Of a stretch of DNA of 64,000 nt, positions 8,995-16,228 are shown piece after piece; the stretch's first letter is position 1, and each line of letters starts with the position of its first letter. The notes below the pieces were generated by a model that was not told where the DNA came from, ran no database searches, and worked only from the letters and a program-made list of their open reading frames with translations. Made by a program: the position numbers and the translations under genes. The stretch comes from WTFY01 sp965205685 (GTDB taxonomy: Bacteria; Pseudomonadota; Gammaproteobacteria; UBA4575), in assembly GCA_965205685.1 (NCBI GenBank), contig OZ242174.1:930001-994000 (forward strand). Direction: 5' to 3'.

Positions 8995-10289
8995 TGAGAG
9001 GCATTTTGAAAATTTTCGGGCTGCTCGCCCTGTGCGGACTCGTGCAAAACAGCCACGCGGTCCTGGAGATCGAGATCACGGAGGGTGTCGAGAGCGCACT
9101 GCCGATTGCCATCGCGGCGTTTACCGGAGATACCTACACTGCACCCGAAGCGATGGAAGATATCGTGCGCAGCAACCTGCGCAGCAGCGGGTTTTTCGAT
9201 GTGCTCGAAAAACGGCACTTCCCGCAGGATCTTGGCAGTACCTCGCAGTTGCAGTATTCGCTCTGGCGTGAAGCCGGGGTTGAAAGCCTGCTCACCGGAG
9301 AGATCATCCAGACAGGCGATAACCTGTACCGGATAGAATTCCGACTGTTTGACCTGGTGCGGCAGAAAAGGCTGTCCGGTCACGCGATCTCGTCGGTGCG
9401 TCGCGAGGATATCCGCAAGGCCGGGCACAAGATCAGTGATATCGTCTTTGAGAGTCTGACCGGGATTCGTGGCGTCTTCAGCACGCAGATTGCCTACATC
9501 AGTACCAGCGGCAGTGCCCCGAACAAAAAGTACCAGTTGCAGATTGCCGATGCCGATGGCCATAACGCAAGGACAGTATTCTCGTCCAGCAAACAACTGA
9601 TGTCGCCGGCGTGGTCACCGGATGGTACACGTTTGGCCTACGTGTCGTTCGAGCAGGGAAACTCGGCAATCTACGTACAGGATGTGAAAGAGGGCAGGCG
9701 CTTCATGGTTTCTGCGCAGTCTGGCATCAACAGTGCACCGGCGTGGTCACCGAATGGCCGGTACCTGGCACTCACGCTTTCCATCGACGGCAGCGCGGAT
9801 ATCTATCTCATGGACACCCGCACCCGGAGGCTCAAACGCCTTACCCGGGATTCGAGTATTGACACTGAAGCCTGTTGGATGCCTGACAGTAAAGCGTTAT
9901 TATTTACGTCCGATCGCAGCAATGAGACTCAGGTATACCGGGTATCCGTTCGAGGCGGCAAGCCAAAACGTGTTACCTTTGAAGGTGCGTACAACGCCGC
10001 GCCTGATATCTCACCGGACGGACGCCAGCTTGCCTTTGTACATAATAATGGCTCTGGATTTCGTATCGCAGTCATGGATCTGAGAAGCGGAGCCATGCGC
10101 ATCCTGACCGAGGGTCATCTGGATGAAGGACCCAGCTATGCCCCGAACGGTAAGATGATTATCTATGCGGCCTCGGAGAGCGATGGCGGGGTACTGGCTG
10201 CGGTGAGTGCGAATGGCCGGGCAAAACGTAAACTGCGCTCGGCCGGCAGCGACGTACGTGCACCGAGCTGGTCGCCCTTTCGCAACTGA
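8994..10289 (+). CDS. tolB: Tol-Pal system beta-propeller protein TolB
   Basis: 431-residue periplasmic protein. A signal peptide (about residues 1-22, ending near NSHA) precedes an N-terminal alpha/beta domain and a six-bladed WD40-like beta propeller; several blades carry the S-P-A/D-W-S-P-D/N-G repeat signature. It links Pal to TolA during outer-membrane constriction. GTG start overlapping the tolA stop by one base. Confidence 0.97.
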   Translation: MRGILKIFGLLALCGLVQNSHAVLEIEITEGVESALPIAIAAFTGDTYTAPEAMEDIVRSNLRSSGFFDVLEKRHFPQDLGSTSQLQYSLWREAGVESLLTGEIIQTGDNLYRIEFRLFDLVRQKRLSGHAISSVRREDIRKAGHKISDIVFESLTGIRGVFSTQIAYISTSGSAPNKKYQLQIADADGHNARTVFSSSKQLMSPAWSPDGTRLAYVSFEQGNSAIYVQDVKEGRRFMVSAQSGINSAPAWSPNGRYLALTLSIDGSADIYLMDTRTRRLKRLTRDSSIDTEACWMPDSKALLFTSDRSNETQVYRVSVRGGKPKRVTFEGAYNAAPDISPDGRQLAFVHNNGSGFRIAVMDLRSGAMRILTEGHLDEGPSYAPNGKMIIYAASESDGGVLAAVSANGRAKRKLRSAGSDVRAPSWSPFRN

Positions 10290-10319
10290 CAGCAAGTTTA
10301 TACAAAGGAATACGGAATT

Positions 10320-10886
10320 ATGCTAAAGCAACGACTGCTGAATGTTCTCATGGCGGGTGTCCTCGTGATGCTTGGAGCCTGCGCGACGGGTCCTACACAA
10401 CAACTGCTTGAGGGTGCAGATGGCACGGGTCAGGCAGGCAGCACGGAGGGTGCGGCAGGTGAGGGGGGTCCGGATGCAACGGGTCTTGGCAGCGACGGCA
10501 ACCTGGCCATCGACATCCTGGATGAAGAAGGGAAGGCCGGGGCTGCCACAGCATCGGCGTATCGCCCCAACACCATCTATTTTGATTACAACAGCAGCGA
10601 AATCCGCGATGAGTTTTTGCCCTTGATCATCCGTATGGCCAAAACCCTGGAGGACAATCCGAGGATGCAGGCCCGGCTGGAAGGGCATGCGGATGAACGC
10701 GGTACCCGCGAATACAACCTTGCACTCGGGGAACGCCGTGCACAGGAAGTGCGTAACCTGGTACTGCTTCAGGGTGTGGGAGAGAACCAGGTGGATATCA
10801 TCAGCTATGGCGAGGAGAAGCCTGCAATGCCGGGAACCGGAGAGGCTTCCTGGGAACTCAATCGAAGGGTAGAACTGGCTTACTAG
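10320..10886 (+). CDS. pal: Peptidoglycan-associated lipoprotein Pal
   Basis: 188-residue outer-membrane lipoprotein. The signal peptide ends in the lipobox LGAC (Cys21 is the lipidated residue). A Gly/Ser/Ala-rich linker of about 50 residues leads to the OmpA-like peptidoglycan-binding domain starting NTIYFDYNSSEI and including the LEGHADERGTREYNLALGERRA motif in two parts. AAGGAAT precedes the start. Confidence 0.98.
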   Translation: MLKQRLLNVLMAGVLVMLGACATGPTQQLLEGADGTGQAGSTEGAAGEGGPDATGLGSDGNLAIDILDEEGKAGAATASAYRPNTIYFDYNSSEIRDEFLPLIIRMAKTLEDNPRMQARLEGHADERGTREYNLALGERRAQEVRNLVLLQGVGENQVDIISYGEEKPAMPGTGEASWELNRRVELAY

Positions 10887-10920
10887 GGGAAAGGCTGCAG
10901 CCCGAAACCGGATACAAAGA

Positions 10921-11763
10921 ATGCGTACAGTCAAGATCTTGATAATAAGCCTGCTGTTTTCGATGGCAGCCACGGCTATGGCAGAGGAGGTCACCGATGC
11001 AAAAATCAGTGCACTTTCCGCCAGGATGCAGAAAATCGAGCAGGCCCTGAACAACCAGGCATTGCTGGAGATGTCCCAGCGGGTAGCCACCTTGCAGCGC
11101 GAAGTGCGGGAGTTGCGCGGCGAGAACGAGAGGCTGTTATACGAACTGAACAGTATCAAGACCCTTCAGCGCGAACAGTACCTGGCACTTGAGCGCCGCC
11201 TGCAATCCGGGCCATCACCATCCCATACTGCCGGAAGTCCGGACGGTACCGCACTTGGACAGACTGCGGATACTGCCATTTCGGGAACCCCCGGGGCGGA
11301 GGCTTCACTGGTCGCCATCCCCACGGAGCCTGAGGCCGAGACCCTCTCCGGACAGGTGGTTTCTCCTGAAACGGCAAGTGAGGTGGCCGAGGATTATAAA
11401 AATGCCTTTACCCTCCTCAAGAGCGGGAAGTACGATGATTCCATCGCCGCGTATGAATCTTTCCTGCGCAAGCACCCGGACAGCAAGTATGCGGCCAACG
11501 CGCAGTACTGGCTGGCGGAGGCCAACTATGTCACCCGGCGGTACCCGCAGGCCCTGGTTGAATTTTCCGTGGTCGTCAGTAAATATCCGGCGAGTTCGAA
11601 GCTGGCAGATGCACGGTTGAAGCTGGCGTTCACCCATTACGAACTTGGCCAGTTCCAGGAGGCGCGTGCCGAACTGACCCGCCTGCGTGCACAGTTCCCG
11701 AATTCGAGCGTTGCAAGTCTGGCCCAAGAGCGGCTTGAAAGAATGTCGCGAGAGGGCAATTGA
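10921..11763 (+). CDS. cpoB: Cell division coordinator CpoB/YbgF
   Basis: 280-residue periplasmic protein that closes the tol-pal cluster. Signal peptide at about residues 1-21; a trimerising coiled coil (about 25-75); a variable linker; and a C-terminal TPR domain (about 150-275, beginning EDYKNAFTLLKSGKYDDSI and repeating with KYAANAQYWLAEANY). In E. coli, CpoB couples peptidoglycan synthesis with outer-membrane constriction. Confidence 0.95.
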   Translation: MRTVKILIISLLFSMAATAMAEEVTDAKISALSARMQKIEQALNNQALLEMSQRVATLQREVRELRGENERLLYELNSIKTLQREQYLALERRLQSGPSPSHTAGSPDGTALGQTADTAISGTPGAEASLVAIPTEPEAETLSGQVVSPETASEVAEDYKNAFTLLKSGKYDDSIAAYESFLRKHPDSKYAANAQYWLAEANYVTRRYPQALVEFSVVVSKYPASSKLADARLKLAFTHYELGQFQEARAELTRLRAQFPNSSVASLAQERLERMSREGN

Positions 11764-11767
11764 CGAG

Positions 11768-12448
11768 GTGGCGGAGTCTGTAACTCCACTGAATGTGGGG
11801 CCCGGGCCTCTGCGACTGCGCGTTAACGAAATTTTCTGCTCGATCCAGGGCGAATCGACAAGTACAGGTATCCCGACCATCTTCGTGCGGCTCACCGGCT
11901 GCCCGCTCCGTTGCCACTATTGCGATACGGCGTATGCGTTTACCGAAGGCCAATGGATGGGCCTGGACCAGATCGGGGCCCGCGTGGCCGGCTTCAATCT
12001 CCGGCATGTCACGGTGACAGGAGGCGAGCCTCTCGCGCAAAAAAATTGCCTGGAACTGTTGCGGGAACTTTGCGACCTGGGTTACGTCGTTTCACTGGAA
12101 ACCAGCGGTGCACTGGATATCAGTACGGTTGACCCGCGGGTGATCAAAGTGATGGACCTCAAGACGCCGGCATCGGGTGAATCCGCAAGAAACCGCTGGG
12201 AAAATATCCCGTACCTGCGTGAACAGGACCAGGTCAAGTTTGTGCTGTGCGATCGCAAGGACTATGTTTGGGCCAAGTCGGTCTTGCTGGAACATGACTT
12301 GATGCATCGCTGCGAGGTGTTGTTTTCCCCTGCGTTTGAGTCCCTGGAATTTCGCCAGCTTGCAGAATGGATACTGGAAGACCGGCTGCCTGTACGCTTT
12401 CAGCTACAGTTGCACAAGCTGCTTTGGGGAGATGAACGAGGGCGTTGA
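11768..12448 (+). CDS. queE: 7-carboxy-7-deazaguanine synthase
   Basis: Radical SAM enzyme of queuosine/preQ0 synthesis that converts 6-carboxytetrahydropterin to 7-carboxy-7-deazaguanine. The cluster-binding motif CPLRCHYC gives Cys45, Cys49 and Cys52 (Cx3Cx2C). About 226 residues from the GTG at 11768, four bases after cpoB; the frame is open upstream inside cpoB, so the exact start is uncertain. Followed directly by queC. Confidence 0.93.
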   Translation: MAESVTPLNVGPGPLRLRVNEIFCSIQGESTSTGIPTIFVRLTGCPLRCHYCDTAYAFTEGQWMGLDQIGARVAGFNLRHVTVTGGEPLAQKNCLELLRELCDLGYVVSLETSGALDISTVDPRVIKVMDLKTPASGESARNRWENIPYLREQDQVKFVLCDRKDYVWAKSVLLEHDLMHRCEVLFSPAFESLEFRQLAEWILEDRLPVRFQLQLHKLLWGDERGR

Positions 12449-12454
12449 CGGGCT

Positions 12455-13144
12455 TTGCAAAATTCATTGCAACAGGGTCGCAAAGCCATTGTCCTCTTCT
12501 CCGGAGGGCTTGATTCCACCACCACACTTGCCCTGGCACAGTCCCGGGGGTATGACTGTTACGCGTTGAGCGTTCGCTACGGACAGCGCCACAGCACGGA
12601 GCTTCAAGCTGCTGAGCGGATCGCGCAGCTGTTCAATGTCTGCGAGCACAGGACCTTCGAGATCGATCTCTCCATGTTTGGTGGCTCCGCGCTGACCGAT
12701 CATGCAGTCCAGGTTCCAGAACATCCTGCCGAGGGTATCCCGGTGACCTACGTGCCGGCACGAAATACGGTGTTTCTCTCCGTTGCACTGGCCTGGGCCG
12801 AGGTCATCCATGCCAGGGATATATTCATCGGAGTCAATGCCGTGGATTATTCCGGCTACCCCGATTGCAGGCCGGAATATGTCGAGGCCTACCAGGACAT
12901 GGCAAACCTGGCTACCCGGGATGCGGTCGAAGGGCATGGGCTGACCATACATGCCCCGCTGGTGTCACTGTCAAAGTCTGAAATCATCCGGCTGGGCCAT
13001 GATCTGGGCGTGGATTATTCCCTGACCGTTTCCTGTTATTCGGCCGATGCGCAGGGGCGGGCCTGCGGGAAATGCGATGCGTGCCGGTTTCGAAAACAGG
13101 GGTTTGCCGAGGCCGGCATTGACGACCCGACCCGGTACAACTGA
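12455..13144 (+). CDS. queC: 7-cyano-7-deazaguanine synthase
   Basis: 229-residue ATP-dependent enzyme making preQ0 from the QueE product. PP-loop LFSGGLDSTTT lies at residues 14-24; four C-terminal cysteines (CYSADAQGRACGKCDAC) bind zinc. TTG start at 12455, six bases after queE; the next good initiation codon would cut the PP-loop strand. The queE-queC pair supplies the precursor for queuosine in tRNA. Confidence 0.95.
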   Translation: MQNSLQQGRKAIVLFSGGLDSTTTLALAQSRGYDCYALSVRYGQRHSTELQAAERIAQLFNVCEHRTFEIDLSMFGGSALTDHAVQVPEHPAEGIPVTYVPARNTVFLSVALAWAEVIHARDIFIGVNAVDYSGYPDCRPEYVEAYQDMANLATRDAVEGHGLTIHAPLVSLSKSEIIRLGHDLGVDYSLTVSCYSADAQGRACGKCDACRFRKQGFAEAGIDDPTRYN

Positions 13145-13210
13145 TCGTAAGTGTGAGTGACAATGAGCGTAGAGCCAGACAGGAATTTGATGTACGATAG
13201 CGCGCCTTGT

Positions 13211-13286
13211 GGGTCGTTAGCTCAGTTGGTAGAGCACCGGGCTTTTAACCCGATGGTCATAGGTTCGAATCCTATACGACCCACCA
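13211..13286 (+). tRNA. tRNA-Lys (anticodon TTT)
   Basis: Complete 76-base cloverleaf including an encoded CCA. Acceptor GGGTCGT pairs with ACGACCC, the anticodon loop reads CTTTTAA with anticodon TTT at the CCGGG/CCCGA stem region, and the T arm is ATAGG-TTCGAAT-CCTAT. A GC-rich discriminator follows a weak TACGAT -10-like box just upstream. The 3' half of this gene recurs at 16119-16162, so it is probably an integration site. Confidence 0.98.
13240..13283 (+). repeat. Direct repeat copy 1 (tRNA-Lys 3' half, att-like)
   Basis: The 44 bases from the anticodon stem to the acceptor end of tRNA-Lys. The matching copy is at 16119-16162. Duplicated tRNA 3' ends are the hallmark of tyrosine-recombinase integration. 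Confidence 0.8.
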
Positions 13287-14360
13287 TTTCACAATGGGTC
13301 CTGCCCGGGGACATGGTGTACGTTTTATACCGGAGACATGGTTAACACTTTTTCGGTATAAACGGGTTCTCGGCGGGTTCGACCCGCCCGGCCCATCTGC
13401 TGGAGCGCAGAAAGATGATGCAAGTCTAGGCAGATTGCCTGGACGAGCTACGGACCTCAGGCGAGGTGATCCCACTTTTCTCTAGGGCAGCTAACAACTA
13501 GCAGCCAGCTGGGCACTTCACCTGGTGTGCATAGCTTTGATAGGGCAGGCTGGTAAAGAGAAAAGTGTTGTTCGCAGACTTTGCCGAAAAACCTGGGAAA
13601 CGCTGGCATGCCAGTTGGTGACTGGGCCGTTTGCCGAGCAGGTGGCCAGCCTGTCTCCCTTGCGGGAGCGGGAAGACTGCTCTATAGTCAGAGCTGAGGT
13701 TGTTAGGCTCATCTTCCCCTCGGTCCGGCTTTCGGGTCAAATCCCCGTAAGCCTTGGCCGGGGACTCGCGTAACGCCCGCATCTCGCGAAAAACCGCAGT
13801 GGTAAACAGCCGCTGCGTATGGGAATAATCTAGCTTATCTCCTACGATAAATTAATCCCTTGAACTAGAAAATCCCGGATTGAAATAACCAGTCCAGTGC
13901 AAAGCTGCCGCCTGCCTGACCCAAAAGTCAGACCGGGGTGCCACGCACGGGATATGATCCATGACACGCACAGGTACAACCTGCAGGTGCCTGCAGGCAA
14001 AATGCCTGGTATCGAAGAATGGAGACGAGCCCAAGGGACCTGAATCCGATGGCCTGCATCCCTTTTACAGAGTTACAGGCTGTACTTGAATATGGACCGG
14101 CGGCGGTTGCCGCTGGGCACCTGTTTCGCGGTCCGGAGGCGCCTCTTTGCCATGGATATACCGCCATGGCCCCGGTACAAAACTGTTACGGGCAGTATAC
14201 CATCCTGTGCCACTTCGTCACGGAAAATCTGCTTTCCGTTTAGCTAAGATTTCGACATCGCAGCGTCTGGGGGCAACTGGATTATCTATCAGTCGACAAC
14301 TTCCCATAGATCAGATGACTATGGTTGTTTTTCGGTAGGTATACGCCCACCATTAACCCC
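13287..14360. other. 1.07-kb non-coding, palindrome-rich stretch
   Basis: No convincing gene. Two inverted repeats stand out: CGTTTTATACCG (13321-13332) against CGGTATAAACG (13354-13364), pairing with one bulged T; and a perfect 11-bp pair CACTTTTCTCT (13473-13483) and AGAGAAAAGTG (13557-13567) separated by 73 bases. A T-arm-like GGCGGGTTCGACCCGCC sits at 13372-13388. Open frames here, such as 14019-14243 (+), have no ribosome site and unremarkable composition. Probably remnants of insertion events, or an unknown structured RNA. Confidence 0.5.
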
Positions 14361-16031
14361 TTACTTCAGGTGCCAGTATGCAGGCAGGGGTTGTAGGCGT
14401 GAATCTTCCACGGGCGTACCGACAGTGAAGTGGTACAGACTTTGCCAACTGTGATCATGGATGCCAAGCACTTCATGCATGGCGTCATCGAAAAAGCAGC
14501 CGATCCCGGTGGATCGGATTCCTGCAGCCTCAGCTTCCAGGTACAGGATTTGCCCGATTAATCCTGTCTCCCAGAACAGACGCGTATAAAACGGTGCGCC
14601 GTGCTGTTTAAGGCTGACATCGAATGCAGCCAGCATCCCAAGTGCAAAGGCCCCGTCTGCTGCAATGTCCTGGTGGCAGCTGATGATTTTCGCGACCTCG
14701 CGTGCATCGGCTTCCTGCAGCCGATACAAGGGGAGCGTCTTCGGACATCCATCGGGCTTTTCCCAGCATAGTTCTGAACGTAATGCCTTTTTTAGTGAAG
14801 TCTCATGGGCTAAGTCGCGCACGAGCATATACAGTCCCGCTGACAAACCCTCTACACGATGAATGAAGATTGCAAGCGATACACATGCTTTCCAGGGCAA
14901 CACCTCGATAATGTTTTTTCCTCCATGCGGGAGGACATGCATCAGCATCCTGTAAAACGTGTCGCTACTGATCGTCCCATGCCCGTCCATCGCCAGCGCA
15001 CTTCGACGTTCCCGTATGATTCTTCTGGCAGATATCCCCCGGTCTGCATCAAACTCATTTTCAAGGGTATGTGCCGTTCGGGAATCATGTTTGTGATGCA
15101 GCGGGCGAGGACTGCTGGACCGACATGCATTCGCAACATGCTCAATGATGGGCCAGTCATGATGCTCATCGCTTAATACATTTGAACTGCCTTCAAACTC
15201 GATTGTTTTAAGACGTTCCAGTACTTCAGCGGAGAGATCAATGACGGGATCTTTCCATGTTCTGTCTGCATCAAATGGATAAATTGCCAGCAGGCAGTCC
15301 GGATGTTCCGCCTCGATGCCTTCTTGCTGATGCAGTCCTAACAGCGTTGTCAGGTCAGCATCTGTCACACAATGAATCAGCCTGGTCTTCCAGCCAAGGG
15401 CCGCTGCGGCGAAAGTGACTGCGCCGATGGCATGTCCAACATCGTGGTGACAGTAACGGAAGGCCCGTTCACCATATTTCCATGACTCACGCCAATAGAT
15501 CGAGGTCAACGAAATCAACAGGGAATCCGCCGGCAGTTCATGACTCAAGGCACGCCATTCCTCCTTCGCCAGGACAGCCCGGCGCTCCAGTGCATGTCCA
15601 TAGGCAGAGTAATGGTACACAGCGGGTACTTCACTTAAATCCTGAATCGGCCCGGTGATCAAGTAGGCCTCGGTGGGGTGGAGGTTGCCACTTGAGGGAT
15701 TGACTCGCAAAGACCAGCGATTTCCACCCGCCTGTTTCCAGGCAGAAATTGCGAGACTTTCATAGAAGAGACGGCTGATGGAATCCCGGTTTATAGGTGC
15801 TGCAGGAGTTTGGCATGTCTCAAACAGCGAGTCATAGCTTGGCGTCTCTATACTGTGTGGATGGTCTAGTGGGAGAGTCAATGCCTGGTGGTAACGCCGG
15901 AACGGATCAGGTTGATTCTTCCAGTCCATGTAACCCAATGCGCGTGCATAGCGCTGAAGATGATGTTTGGTTCGATCGTGATACTCGTAGACGATATCAA
16001 GACCAGAGGGGTTATCAGGTTTCTTGGACAT
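14361..16031 (-). CDS. Tandem SagB/ThcOx-type dehydrogenase (nitroreductase fold)
   Basis: 556-residue protein. Its N-terminal stretch (EYHDRTKHHLQRYARALGY, then WKNQPDPFRRY) is typical of the group annotated SagB/ThcOx family dehydrogenase, in which two FMN-binding nitroreductase-like domains are fused. Each half carries a family-like motif: SLRVNPSSGNLHPTEAYLI and HHDVGHAIGAVTFAAAALG in the first; RRSALAMDGHGTIS and GLIGQILYLEAEAAGIRST in the second. True SagB oxidises azolines in RiPP toxins, but no cyclodehydratase, precursor or exporter is visible nearby, so the substrate is unknown. Start set at MSKKPDNPSG; a longer start at 16076 is possible. Confidence 0.82.
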   Translation of the reverse strand: MSKKPDNPSGLDIVYEYHDRTKHHLQRYARALGYMDWKNQPDPFRRYHQALTLPLDHPHSIETPSYDSLFETCQTPAAPINRDSISRLFYESLAISAWKQAGGNRWSLRVNPSSGNLHPTEAYLITGPIQDLSEVPAVYHYSAYGHALERRAVLAKEEWRALSHELPADSLLISLTSIYWRESWKYGERAFRYCHHDVGHAIGAVTFAAAALGWKTRLIHCVTDADLTTLLGLHQQEGIEAEHPDCLLAIYPFDADRTWKDPVIDLSAEVLERLKTIEFEGSSNVLSDEHHDWPIIEHVANACRSSSPRPLHHKHDSRTAHTLENEFDADRGISARRIIRERRSALAMDGHGTISSDTFYRMLMHVLPHGGKNIIEVLPWKACVSLAIFIHRVEGLSAGLYMLVRDLAHETSLKKALRSELCWEKPDGCPKTLPLYRLQEADAREVAKIISCHQDIAADGAFALGMLAAFDVSLKQHGAPFYTRLFWETGLIGQILYLEAEAAGIRSTGIGCFFDDAMHEVLGIHDHSWQSLYHFTVGTPVEDSRLQPLPAYWHLK

Positions 16032-16118
16032 TCTTGTCAGGCCAGTGATCTGGTCAGCACTCTTCAAGGACTGCATCCAGAATGGCTGGTTGATAAATAA
16101 ATATTCTCTCTATTTCGA

Positions 16119-16162
16119 GGCTTTTAACCCGGTGGTCATAGGCTCGAATCCTATACGATCCA
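16119..16162 (+). repeat. Direct repeat copy 2 (partial tRNA-Lys, att-like)
   Basis: Matches the anticodon-to-acceptor half of tRNA-Lys at 13240-13283, with three substitutions that I can count (A to G after the anticodon stem, T to C in the T loop, C to T in the acceptor). The 5' half of the tRNA is missing, so it is not a functional gene. Marks the far boundary of the tRNA-Lys island. Confidence 0.85.
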
Positions 16163-16228
16163 TTCGTCCGGGGCTCATAGGGTCGTACGATCTCGTCGCT
16201 GGACCTGTCGTGTGAGTTTACAGGGCGT

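Larger units (their letters stand above)
13240..16162. mobile_element. Putative small genomic island at tRNA-Lys
   Basis: About 2.9 kb lies between the intact tRNA-Lys and a diverged second copy of its 3' half. Inside are about 1 kb of non-coding, palindrome-rich DNA and one complete gene, a SagB-type oxidoreductase, on the opposite strand to the core block. No integrase is present, so this is either a decayed island, a cargo-only remnant, or one end of a once larger element. The divergence of the second repeat (three mismatches in 44) argues for an old insertion. Confidence 0.6.

Noticed and set aside
13372..13388. tRNA-like T arm (GGCGGGTTCGACCCGCC)
   Set aside because: I could not build acceptor, D or anticodon arms around it. 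Best seen as a hairpin or a degraded tRNA piece.
14019..14243. 74-codon ORF considered as a RiPP precursor for the SagB-type enzyme
   Set aside because: No ribosome site, no leader/core pattern rich in Cys, Ser or Thr, and no maturation genes nearby.
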